Source of the DNA: Actinomycetota bacterium
GTDB lineage: Bacteria > Actinomycetota > Thermoleophilia > RBG-16-64-13
Assembly (NCBI GenBank): GCA_016278725.1
Contig: JADQBG010000010.1
Location: 1-35,983 of the forward strand
DNA length: 35,983 nucleotides
Reading direction: 5' to 3'
Numbering within the stretch: position 1 is the first letter of the stretch; the number at the start of each line of letters is the position of its first letter. The position numbers and the translations under genes were made by a program. The notes under the pieces were generated by a model. The model saw nothing but the letters and a program-made list of their open reading frames with translations, was not told the DNA's origin and made no database searches. Of this stretch, positions 25,157 to 32,828 are shown piece after piece.

Positions 25157-26179
25157 CTAGCGCTCGCGTTCGAGGAAGAAGTCCGCCATGGAGACGAGCG
25201 CGTCGCGCGCGGAGGATGCTGGCAGTGGCGCCAGATAGGAACGGGCCTCGAGGATCAGCGTGCGGGCCGTTTGCCTGGCGAAATCGATCGATCCCAGATC
25301 CTGCAGCAAGTCGACTACCTCGCGGACTTCGGCATCGGTCTTCTGCGTGCCTCTGCGCAACAGAGACACCAGTCTCTCGCGCTGAGCCCCCTGGGTCGAG
25401 CCCAGAGCGTGGATCACCATCAGGGTCCGCTTGCTCTCGAGAATGTCGTTGAGGTAGTCCTTGCCCGTAGCCTGCTCATCGCCGGTCAGGTTCAGAAGGT
25501 CGTCTTGAATCTGGAAGGCGATGGCCGCGTTCTTGCCGAAGTGCTCGAGGGCCGCCTGCTGCTCTCGACTTGCTCCACCCACCAGCGCTCCGATCTTGAG
25601 CGGCGAGATACCGGAGTAGTAGCCGGTCTTGCCAAGCGCCATGTAGAGGTAGTCATCCGGAGTCAGGTCGTAAACGTCGTCCCGGACCCAACCCACGTCA
25701 AGAGCCTGGCCTTCGATGGTACGCGCGCTCATCTCCCCGATCGCGTCCAGAACCGAGATCTTCGTCCGGTCGTCGAGGCCGGCATCCCGCACCACGATGG
25801 TGCACACGAGGCCGAGAGCGAAGTCCCCGGTGTTGATCGCCAGAGGCACCCCGTGAACGATGTGAGCCGTGGCCGCGTCGCGGCGGAGTTCGCTGCCGTC
25901 CATGATGTCGTCGTGGATTAGGGCGGCGGCGTGAAAGAACTCAACCGCGCACCCGCTGGGAAGTGCCCTCTGCGGATCGCCCCCCACCGCCTCACAGGCC
26001 ATCATGGCCATGGCCGGGCGCACGCGTTTGCCTCCCCGAGCCACGAATTCGTCCAGGATGCCGTAGAGGTAGGTATGGAGGGAAGAGCCGTCCTCTACCA
26101 CGTCGAGGTACTCGTGCAGCCTGCGATCGATCACCGGCCGGGCAGCGGCCAGGTATGCGAGGAAGCGTTCTACGCCCAT
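25157..26179 (-). CDS. Polyprenyl diphosphate synthase (trans-isoprenyl transferase)
   Basis: Start ATG at 26179, preceded by CGGAG, gives 340 aa; an upstream extension would run into the MarR gene. The first Asp-rich motif is DDIMD (90-94) and the second is QIQDD-LLNLTGD. GGKRVRP near residue 50 binds isopentenyl diphosphate. The enzyme builds geranylgeranyl or longer isoprenyl chains for quinones, undecaprenyl-type carriers or carotenoids. The residues upstream of DDxxD (FFHAAALI) set chain length, but I cannot read product length reliably. It lies 76 bp after the MarR gene. Confidence 0.9.
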   Translation of the reverse strand: MGVERFLAYLAAARPVIDRRLHEYLDVVEDGSSLHTYLYGILDEFVARGGKRVRPAMAMMACEAVGGDPQRALPSGCAVEFFHAAALIHDDIMDGSELRRDAATAHIVHGVPLAINTGDFALGLVCTIVVRDAGLDDRTKISVLDAIGEMSARTIEGQALDVGWVRDDVYDLTPDDYLYMALGKTGYYSGISPLKIGALVGGASREQQAALEHFGKNAAIAFQIQDDLLNLTGDEQATGKDYLNDILESKRTLMVIHALGSTQGAQRERLVSLLRRGTQKTDAEVREVVDLLQDLGSIDFARQTARTLILEARSYLAPLPASSARDALVSMADFFLERER

Positions 26180-26255
26180 CGACTCCGATTTGGGGAAGTA
26201 GGCCTTATATCGACCGCCGAAGCATAACACGGAGCGCCTCGGCGCAGCCCCAGCC

Positions 26256-26732
26256 TCAAGCCCCCCGCATCCTTCTGGCCCGGGATTCATAGACGTCGAC
26301 CAAACGGCGCAGACCTTGCACGAAGTGCGTGCGCTCCTGCTCACTCATCCCTTCGAGTGCCATGGCCATCTCTTCCCGTCTCTCGGCGAGCAGCCGTTCG
26401 GCTTCGGACCTCGCCGACGGCGTCAAATCGACCCTGACCACCCGCCGATCGTTTACGTCCCGCTCGCGCCGCAGAAAGCCCTTCTCCACGAGGGGACCCA
26501 CCAGTCCGGTGGCCGATGGCGTCGTGATCGCAAGCCCCCGGGCAAGCTCTCCCATGGTCTGGGGGCCGTACTCGGCCAGGTGGACGATCGCTCTCATCTG
26601 GGCAGCCGAAGCGCCCAGGTTTCGGGCATGCCTCGGGGTTCTCGAGTCAAGCGAGCGCATTAGGGCAGGCAGAAGCTTCAATGCTTCTACCACTTGGTTT
26701 TCGAGGTCTATGTCCTGGGATGGAAGTGCCAT
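26256..26732 (-). CDS. MarR-family transcriptional regulator
   Basis: The 158-aa protein has the winged helix layout of MarR: the recognition-helix segment TTPSATGLVGPLVEKG and the wing RDVNDRRVVRVDLT, flanked by dimerisation helices. MarR proteins usually repress their own operon and respond to phenolic or redox signals. Downstream on the same strand are the polyprenyl synthase and two MDR dehydrogenases, likely its targets. A perfect dyad at 26801-26815 upstream is a plausible operator. Confidence 0.9.
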   Translation of the reverse strand: MALPSQDIDLENQVVEALKLLPALMRSLDSRTPRHARNLGASAAQMRAIVHLAEYGPQTMGELARGLAITTPSATGLVGPLVEKGFLRRERDVNDRRVVRVDLTPSARSEAERLLAERREEMAMALEGMSEQERTHFVQGLRRLVDVYESRARRMRGA

Positions 26733-26800
26733 GTATTTCCGCCCCGCTCATCCCGACGCACGTCGCCGAGAAGAAAAGTAGTTTCTACCGTTTACAGCGT

Positions 26801-26815
26801 ATCTATAGTATAGAT
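26801..26815. promoter_or_regulatory. Dyad ATCTAT-AGT-ATAGAT, candidate MarR operator
   Basis: A perfect 6-bp inverted repeat with a 3-bp centre lies 69 bp upstream of the MarR start. On the minus strand it contains TATACT, a candidate -10, with TTTGCG 17 bp upstream as a weak -35. Binding there would block transcription. A smaller dyad GTAG-TTT-CTAC is at 26778-26788. Confidence 0.5.
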
Positions 26816-26864
26816 CTCGAACCCGGCCGCGCAAAGGACACGTCGAACCCGCTCAGCGCGCGGA

Positions 26865-28163
26865 TCAGCAGGGGTTCATCTCGATCAGCTCGAGCGCCCG
26901 CCGGAAGGTGCCGGCCGCCTCTTCGGTGCGCCCTTCGACCAATAATAGGTCTCCTTCCAGCTTGAGTGCGCCCCCAAGATGCATGCTGGTCTCGAGTGCC
27001 TCGAAGTGGGTCTTGGCAGCTTCCAGTTCTCTCCGGGCTTCGCCCACTTCCTTGCGCGCCAGATAGGCCTTGGCCCGCAGCAGATGCCCCGCTCCCAGCA
27101 GAGAGGGCTCGTACTCGCGGCCCTCCATGATGGCTAGGCTCTTGCTGGTGTTGTCCAACGAGGTCTCGATGTCGCCCAAGGCCAGTTTGGATTCGGCCAC
27201 GCCGTTCAGAAGCGAGGCCCGGGTGATTGGATCGTCCACCGCCCGCAGCAGCTCGAGGCCGGTTTCGAAGTGCTGTACCGCTTCGTCGTGCCTGCCCATG
27301 TCCTGCTTGAGCTTGCCCAGGTCGCACATCAAACGCGCCATATCCTGCTGGTCCCCGAGTTCGGTGAGGATGTCCCGCGCGCGCAAAGCGTACTCCGTCG
27401 CCTTCATGAACTCGCGCCGGCGCTCCTCCAGGACGGCGGATTCCCAATACGCCTCGGCCAGCGACTTGCGATCGTCCAACCTCTTCGCCAGTTCCAGGGC
27501 GGACTCGGCAGCCTCGCGGCCGGCCTGCAGGTCGTGGCGCTTCGCATGAATCGAGGCCATGAGGCGGTAGATGCGGATACGCAGGTGGTCGGCCGGCAGA
27601 GCGGCGCGGTCGATGATCTTGAGAGCCTCATCCAGAATCAGGAGGGAGAGCTTGAGGTCACCCAGCGCCTCCCGAATGGAGGCAACCCGGTAGAAAACAC
27701 TGGCCAGCTCCACGCTGTTGGGATGACGATCCTCGTAGTAGGCGCGGGCCTCGGCAAGGATGGTCAGGGCTTCGCGCCGCTTGCCCGAGAAGTGCATCGC
27801 CCACGCGCGGCCGACCTCGGACCTCCAGATGAAATCCTGATTCTCGGCCTTCTCGCCGATGGTGCGGGCCTCGTCGAAGGACTTCATGGCCTCCAAGTAC
27901 TCCCGACGCTCGGTCAGCACCTCGCCGTTGGCCATCAGGTTCTCAAAGCGCTCGCTGCCGGCCAGGTCGACGCCGGTCTCAAAGTACGATTCGTCCACAT
28001 CGAGGTATTTCGCGAACAGCTTCACGGCCCGACGCGACGGTTTGGTCTTGCCCAGCTCAACCTGGCTTACGTATTCCTTGGAGTACTGCCCGCCGGTCAC
28101 CTCAGTCTGAGTGAGGCCCTTCTCCTTGCGCAATTTTCGCAGCCGCTTCCCCACGGTCGACAT
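26865..28163 (-). CDS. XRE-family regulator with C-terminal TPR repeats
   Basis: Start ATG at 28163 is chosen for the AGGGGA site upstream. The protein is 432 aa. Residues 1-65 form an XRE helix-turn-helix (RKLRKEKGLTQTEV...SKEYVSQVELGKTKPS). The rest is a series of tetratricopeptide-like helix pairs, with repeated A-x3-FE and LGD patterns. The layout resembles HTH-TPR regulators such as the RRNPP group that bind peptides or partners through the TPR part. No small peptide gene was recognised next to it. The 375-bp upstream region carries TTGACY repeats that could be its own control sites. Confidence 0.85.
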   Translation of the reverse strand: MSTVGKRLRKLRKEKGLTQTEVTGGQYSKEYVSQVELGKTKPSRRAVKLFAKYLDVDESYFETGVDLAGSERFENLMANGEVLTERREYLEAMKSFDEARTIGEKAENQDFIWRSEVGRAWAMHFSGKRREALTILAEARAYYEDRHPNSVELASVFYRVASIREALGDLKLSLLILDEALKIIDRAALPADHLRIRIYRLMASIHAKRHDLQAGREAAESALELAKRLDDRKSLAEAYWESAVLEERRREFMKATEYALRARDILTELGDQQDMARLMCDLGKLKQDMGRHDEAVQHFETGLELLRAVDDPITRASLLNGVAESKLALGDIETSLDNTSKSLAIMEGREYEPSLLGAGHLLRAKAYLARKEVGEARRELEAAKTHFEALETSMHLGGALKLEGDLLLVEGRTEEAAGTFRRALELIEMNPC

Positions 28164-28249
28164 CTTCGTATCCCCTTTGTCTCGCGCCGCAACTCCAGGA
28201 CCCTCGAAAGGCAGTCTAGAACAAGAGCCTCGTCTATACAACTCCTGAT

Positions 28250-28286
28250 TTGACCCTATATTTCACTTGACCGATTCACCTTGACT
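28250..28286. promoter_or_regulatory. Three TTGACY direct repeats upstream of the XRE-TPR gene
   Basis: TTGACC (28250-28255), TTGACC (28267-28272) and TTGACT (28281-28286) are spaced 17 and 14 bp apart. A TTGACA is also present near 28387. They may be regulator half-sites. On the plus strand they resemble -35 boxes but no gene follows in that direction. Confidence 0.35.
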
Positions 28287-28358
28287 CCGCCTAGGGCAGA
28301 GCATTCCCATCCGATTCAACTACGCGAGGAATGAGGTTCACCAGACAAAACGAGCCGC

Positions 28359-28377
28359 GGTTTGGTAAGGCCAAACC
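28359..28377. terminator. 7-bp hairpin in the 28164-28538 gap
   Basis: GGTTTGG (28359-28365) and CCAAACC (28371-28377) with a 5-nt loop lie downstream of the sortase gene on the minus strand. No clear T-run follows immediately. The rest of this 375-bp gap shows no ORF or RNA gene I can support. Confidence 0.35.
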
Positions 28378-28538
28378 TCTGTCTACTTGACACGGGCCCG
28401 CCAGGGACCGGGGAGCAAATCCTAGGAAAACTTACTTTTGCGGCGATTTTCGGCCGCCCGATTGGACTTCCCACCGGGGACGAATGCCCGTGACTTTCAG
28501 ACCGGGCCAATGGATGCGGTCCACGAGAAAGGGTCGCT

Positions 28539-29357
28539 CTAGGAGCCCAGGAGCTTGAAACCGACCAGTTCCGCCTTGACCACGAGCCGCTGGCGCGCGC
28601 TGTAGATCGGGTGGCACGTGGCCAAGGAAATTTCCTCCAGGCCGCGCTGAGCGACCACTTCGACCTCATCCGGGGCCACGATCATGGTTTCCGTCACCCG
28701 GTACTGGGCGGCGACGTAGGGCATGAGCACTTGAATTTCGTCGCCCTCGATCACCTTATCCAGCTTGAAGAAGGGAGCGCCGTACGTGGTGCGGTGCCCC
28801 GAAACCACGAAGTTGCCGCCCAGCCCCGGCAGGGGCGTTTCCGGCCAGTGACCGGGGCCCTCACGCAGGTCCGAGGTGCCGGCGCCCTGGATCAGGACCG
28901 ATTCGAGGCCAATGCTCGGGACGATCAGCTTGCCGATCGGCAGTCCGCCCTGACCCTGGACTTCTTCGGCGAATTTCTTGGCTCGTTCGAATAGCTGCTG
29001 GGCTTCGGCCTTTTCCCGGGCGACATCGGCGGCCTGGCGAAGGTCGGCCCGTTCAACCCGGAGGTTGGCGAGCTCTTCGTTCAGGTCTCGGGTGAACGTG
29101 ACCATCCCGTCGGCGAAGAACTCCTCGGTGTCTCCCGCCAAACCGGGATGTGCCCGGTTGAGTTCTTTCTCGAGCTGGGCCTGCTGATACCAGGTATAGG
29201 CCCAGGTGCCCGCCGGATAGAGCAGCACCGCCAAGCCTGCGAGAATCAGCAGATTGGCGATTCGCCTCCGCCATACTCCTTTGCGGCGGGCCGCGCCCTC
29301 CGCCTCGATCGGGACCGTTTCTTTGGCGGCTGCCTTGTCATGCCTTCGGGGAAACAT
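28539..29357 (-). CDS. Sortase, class E/D-like
   Basis: The 272-aa protein has a cytoplasmic basic N-terminus, one membrane segment (about residues 34-54), a helical coiled stalk (about 60-130) and a C-terminal sortase domain. The catalytic triad is H188 (SGHRTT), C248 (LATCHP) and R257 (SARQR), with the CHP pattern of class E/D-like enzymes. Sortases join LPxTG-like proteins to the cell wall or to pilins, so a Gram-positive type wall is indicated. No LPxTG substrate gene is adjacent, so it may be a housekeeping enzyme. It lies 10 bp after the CpsB-like gene and is probably co-transcribed with it. Confidence 0.9.
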   Translation of the reverse strand: MFPRRHDKAAAKETVPIEAEGAARRKGVWRRRIANLLILAGLAVLLYPAGTWAYTWYQQAQLEKELNRAHPGLAGDTEEFFADGMVTFTRDLNEELANLRVERADLRQAADVAREKAEAQQLFERAKKFAEEVQGQGGLPIGKLIVPSIGLESVLIQGAGTSDLREGPGHWPETPLPGLGGNFVVSGHRTTYGAPFFKLDKVIEGDEIQVLMPYVAAQYRVTETMIVAPDEVEVVAQRGLEEISLATCHPIYSARQRLVVKAELVGFKLLGS

Positions 29358-29367
29358 GCCGGATAGT

Positions 29368-30147
29368 CTACCGCAAGAGTCGGCGGAGGTACCCCCCGAG
29401 GGTACGGGTTCGCTGCAGTGGGGCTCCCGGCTCGACAGGTCTTCCCTCGATGATGCTGAGGGGGTTGCGCCGCGTGAGGCGGTCCAGGTCCACCTCGGGG
29501 AACTCCCGCTCCAACTCGGCGGCCGCCTCGTTCAAACGCCACACCTCGGGCCGGGCGAAGTGCGCGTCGGTGGCAAGGATATCCAGCTCTCCCCGCGACA
29601 GCATCTCGAGGAGGGCGCGGCGCGCGCCCGACCCAAACAGGCCCCGCAGGCTGGAGGCGGTCCCTTGCGAGACCGCTCCCAAGCGCAGAAGGGCCGAGAG
29701 CAACTCGGGATTGCGCGAGAGGCGCGGGTTGCGCTCGGGATGACCGATCACCGGGGTGAGGCCGTTGAGCCTCAGCCGGTAGACCAGGTCTTCGGCATAG
29801 GAGGGCCATTCCCGGTAGGGCGCCTCCAGCAGCACGTAGCGGCCCGAGGGGCCGAGCGCGTAGTCGCGGAGCAACTCGGGCTCCTTCGCCGCGGCGAAGT
29901 TGAAGGTGAGCTCGTAGCCCAGATGCAGGTCGATCAGAATGCCTTCCTCGCCCAGCATCTCGGCCAATCGGTCGAGCGCCCGCCTGGCCTCTATCGGGGA
30001 AGGCCCGACCCCTTCGTCCCCGTGGGGAGTGCAGATCACGGCGGTCACCCCCGCGGCGGACATGGCTCTGGCCATGGCGAGGCTTTCGGTGAAGTCGCGT
30101 GCCCCGTCATCGACTCCGGGGATCAGATGTAAGTGGGTGTCAATCAT
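29368..30147 (-). CDS. CpsB/YwqE-family PHP protein-tyrosine phosphatase
   Basis: The 259-aa PHP-fold metal phosphatase has the N-terminal metal motif DTHLHLIPGVDDG, later TPHGD, the GHPERN motif and DAHF, all typical of CpsB/CapC phosphatases. These act on tyrosine kinases that control exopolysaccharide or capsule export. No kinase or capsule genes are in the window, so the target is elsewhere or the enzyme acts on another phosphoester. The ATG follows GAGGA. It is the first gene of a two-gene unit with the sortase. Confidence 0.88.
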   Translation of the reverse strand: MIDTHLHLIPGVDDGARDFTESLAMARAMSAAGVTAVICTPHGDEGVGPSPIEARRALDRLAEMLGEEGILIDLHLGYELTFNFAAAKEPELLRDYALGPSGRYVLLEAPYREWPSYAEDLVYRLRLNGLTPVIGHPERNPRLSRNPELLSALLRLGAVSQGTASSLRGLFGSGARRALLEMLSRGELDILATDAHFARPEVWRLNEAAAELEREFPEVDLDRLTRRNPLSIIEGRPVEPGAPLQRTRTLGGYLRRLLR

Positions 30148-30325
30148 GGATTCCTCTATCGGGCAGGATTACCAGGTGAATCCTAGTACACTTCGAAGAA
30201 GCCCCCGGCACCGGGCACGGTACCAGTAACCAGTAACCGCGGCGCCGGGCGCGCGTTAACTGCAATTGGAGCCACATACCCGGCTACGAGCCGATAGACA
30301 AACGGAATGAGGGAAGGCCGAGCCA

Positions 30326-31774
30326 ATGGACGCAACTCTTATCACCGCGGGAGCCCTGGTGCTCGCCCTCTTGGTCGTGGTGCTGCTGCTGATTCATCTC
30401 AATCGCCGCGCCGTCAAGTACAGAGAGACCGAGACCTTCCCCGCGTTCGAGAGCGGGATTCAACGAGAGAACTTCTTCAGCCAAGAACCGCCCGCCCAAA
30501 CCGCGCAGGCCTCTAGCCTCTCGGCCGCAGATACCGGCGTCGAAGAGTTGGTGGTGGAGAAGCCTGAAGAGGCCCACGATCACGCGGAAGCGACAGTCCC
30601 GGTTTCGGTTTCGGCTGCCGAACGATCCAACCTCAGCGAGGACGCCGCGTTCGAGGCCGCCTTCGATGCTCCGCCCAAGCTCCTCTCGGACGCCGGGCCC
30701 GCCTGGGGACATCCGGTCCCCCGGTCCGCCGACCCCGCCGCCTCCTTGGTGCGCAAGTTGGTGGAAGGTCAGGGCTCGTTGAGCGGAGACGAGCTGCACC
30801 GGATGGAACTCTACCGCGCAGACAGGCTGCTCGCGGCTATCGGTTCCCTGGAAGAGGAGTTCGGAGGCAAGAAGAACGAGAACCGACGGAAGCGTCTGCA
30901 GCGCCTGCGTCAGTACGCCGAGACGCTGCAGCAAAGGCCCGATGAGCTGGAAGAGGCCGAAACCATGGAAACACCCGCCGGCCAGGACCTGACCACAGCG
31001 CCGGGCCTTTCGCCGGACGCATCGCCGGACGCATCGCCGGACTCTTCGCCGGACTCTCCGGAAGCCACCGTCGTTGACAAATCCGAGAAGGCGGCGGCGG
31101 AGCCGGAGCTGGCGGAACCCGAACCGGCCGAGACCGGCGATACCGGCGCGCCCAAACCCGATGCGGTTAGCGAGCCCGAGCCCATGTGGGAGTCGTGGGA
31201 GGAAGAATCCGAACCGACCCAGGAGACCGAACTGCTTTCCGAGAGCGGCGGGGCACCCTTCTATCTCGAGGAGGAAAGCGACGAGGCCGTCTACCCGTCC
31301 CCGGTTGTCGGCGAAGAGGAAGCGGACTGGCCCTTCGAGGCTCCGGCTGAGGACATCTCCACGCCGGCTGCGCCCGAGGTCGAATTCGCCGACATCGCCC
31401 AGGCGGCCGAGGAGGCCGCTCCCGAATCCGTGATCGAGGAGTCGGCGGCAGAACCTATCGCCGAAGAGGCGGTGACGGCCGAGGAGTGGGTCGTCGCCGA
31501 AGAGGCGGCGCCGGCCGAACCACTGGCCGAAGAGGCGGCCCCGGCCGAGGAGGACGGGGCGCTGGCGGGCCTCTCCACCGAAGAACTCAGCGGCATATTG
31601 GCTTCCGTTTCGGACAAATCTATCCGGATAGCGGCGATCGACCGGCTGGTCGAGCAACCGAGCTCGGAGGGCCTCCAGGCCCTATATCAGTGCCTGGAGG
31701 ACGCCGACCCGGAGGTCCAACTGCACGCCCTGGAGGCCGCTGAAAAGCTGCTGGCCCGGTCCGCGGCAGAGTAA
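30326..31774 (+). CDS. Membrane-anchored acidic protein with C-terminal HEAT-like repeat
   Basis: I do not recognise a family. The 482-aa protein has one N-terminal membrane helix (about residues 5-25) followed by NRRAVK. The bulk is therefore probably cytoplasmic by the positive-inside rule. A charged helical segment (about residues 140-205, RRKRLQRLRQYAETLQQ) is followed by a long Glu/Ala/Pro-rich low-complexity region, with four SPD-type repeats and many AEEA units. The last 65 residues look like one or two HEAT-like helix pairs (DADPEVQLHALEAAEKLL). It may be a scaffold or membrane tether. It is divergent from the CpsB-like gene. Confidence 0.7.
   Translation: MDATLITAGALVLALLVVVLLLIHLNRRAVKYRETETFPAFESGIQRENFFSQEPPAQTAQASSLSAADTGVEELVVEKPEEAHDHAEATVPVSVSAAERSNLSEDAAFEAAFDAPPKLLSDAGPAWGHPVPRSADPAASLVRKLVEGQGSLSGDELHRMELYRADRLLAAIGSLEEEFGGKKNENRRKRLQRLRQYAETLQQRPDELEEAETMETPAGQDLTTAPGLSPDASPDASPDSSPDSPEATVVDKSEKAAAEPELAEPEPAETGDTGAPKPDAVSEPEPMWESWEEESEPTQETELLSESGGAPFYLEEESDEAVYPSPVVGEEEADWPFEAPAEDISTPAAPEVEFADIAQAAEEAAPESVIEESAAEPIAEEAVTAEEWVVAEEAAPAEPLAEEAAPAEEDGALAGLSTEELSGILASVSDKSIRIAAIDRLVEQPSSEGLQALYQCLEDADPEVQLHALEAAEKLLARSAAE
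31010..31057 (+). repeat. Four tandem 12-bp repeats inside the acidic protein gene
   Basis: TCGCCGGACGCA occurs at 31010-31021 and 31022-31033, and TCGCCGGACTCT at 31034-31045 and 31046-31057. They encode SPDA or SPDS units in a flexible linker. Units match in pairs, consistent with recent duplication. Copy number may vary between strains. Confidence 0.75.
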
Positions 31775-31780
31775 ATCGGT

Positions 31781-31869
31781 GGTCCGAAGGGACCGTCGGG
31801 GCGCGGCCGCGCGCGGTTGGCTCCCGCGGGATCTATCCGCTAGCCAAGCAGACGCCGCGCCCGCGGGAG
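31781..31869. terminator. Inverted repeats between convergent genes
   Basis: A small hairpin GGTCC-GAAG-GGACC is at 31781-31794. A longer dyad has perfect 10-bp arms CTCCCGCGGG (31821-31830) and CCCGCGGGAG (31860-31869), separated by 29 bp that include the stop of the 31840-32715 gene. They probably act as terminators for both strands. Confidence 0.45.
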
Positions 31870-32715
31870 CAGCCGTTCACCGTCCAGGCCGGCCCTCCAC
31901 GCGACGAACGGGGCGCGTCGCTCCAGGTCCAGGGGCTGCTTCCAAAGCTCGGTTTCGTCGAGCGCGGCCGCGCCCCCTCCGCTCTGCCTGACCATTTGCA
32001 GTCCGGCGGCGATGTCCACGGCCCGGGAGGGAACGGGCGCCAGCAGCAGGTCCGCCACCCCGGAGGCGACCTGACCGAGGGCGAGGGCCAACGAGCCTAG
32101 GCTGCGAACGCGCACGCCGGCTCGAGCGGGTTCGTCCACCAACCGAGCCACGTCCGCCAACGAGAATTCGTGCCGTTCGGGCTGGCTCGCCTCCAACAGA
32201 ATCAGCTCGATCTGCTCGCCAACCGACGCGGGTTCGACCAATCTGGACATGGTGAAGCCCTCGGTGCGGCCGGCGGCGTACCAGGCCCGCGTGGGTAGGT
32301 CCTCTATGTAGCCCACGAAGACATCCTCCATCGAGCGGCCCGCGGCCACGGCCACCACTGTGGAGAACGTGGGCAAGCCCCTCTTGGCATTGAGGCTCCC
32401 GTCCACCGGATCGACCAGCACCACCCGGGAGGCGTCCCGCGGACCCAGCTCGCCGATTTCCTCCGAAACGACGCGGTGCCGCTCCGGAGCTCTTTCCCCG
32501 AGGATCCGGAGCATGGCTTCCTCGGCAACGCGATCCAGTTCCACGGTCTGATCGCCGCCCTTGCCCATGCCCACGATGGCCCTCCCGGAGGCGGTTCCGA
32601 CAAGCGCCATGACCACCTCGGCAGCTGCCGCACTCATCGCTCGGGCACAGTCCAGCCAGGCCCTCTCCAGACCCGGGTCCGGCGCCGATGCCGCGCTATC
32701 TCTCGACACATTCAT
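31840..32715 (-). CDS. Inositol-monophosphatase-family phosphatase
   Basis: The 291-aa protein has the metal-binding signature of the IMPase/FBPase superfamily: GKGGDQT (51-57), E85-E86, DPVDGS (D102, D105) and the C-terminal SRAVDIAAG, a variant of WDxAAG. Likely substrates are inositol-1-phosphate, fructose-1,6-bisphosphate or PAP; the sequence alone does not decide. The gene is divergent from the MFS transporter gene across 113 bp. SGS-LNAKRG replaces the usual DGT-x-N, which is within family variation. Confidence 0.85.
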   Translation of the reverse strand: MNVSRDSAASAPDPGLERAWLDCARAMSAAAAEVVMALVGTASGRAIVGMGKGGDQTVELDRVAEEAMLRILGERAPERHRVVSEEIGELGPRDASRVVLVDPVDGSLNAKRGLPTFSTVVAVAAGRSMEDVFVGYIEDLPTRAWYAAGRTEGFTMSRLVEPASVGEQIELILLEASQPERHEFSLADVARLVDEPARAGVRVRSLGSLALALGQVASGVADLLLAPVPSRAVDIAAGLQMVRQSGGGAAALDETELWKQPLDLERRAPFVAWRAGLDGERLLPRARRLLG

Positions 32716-32828
32716 GATTCTCTCTTATCGTTCGCTCTCTTCGACGGTGGAATCGGCTCTCTCCTCGGCGCAGGTCGCATCCCTGCCGCGTCGGTTACCA
32801 TTACCATCCAGTACCCCGTCGCCCAAAC

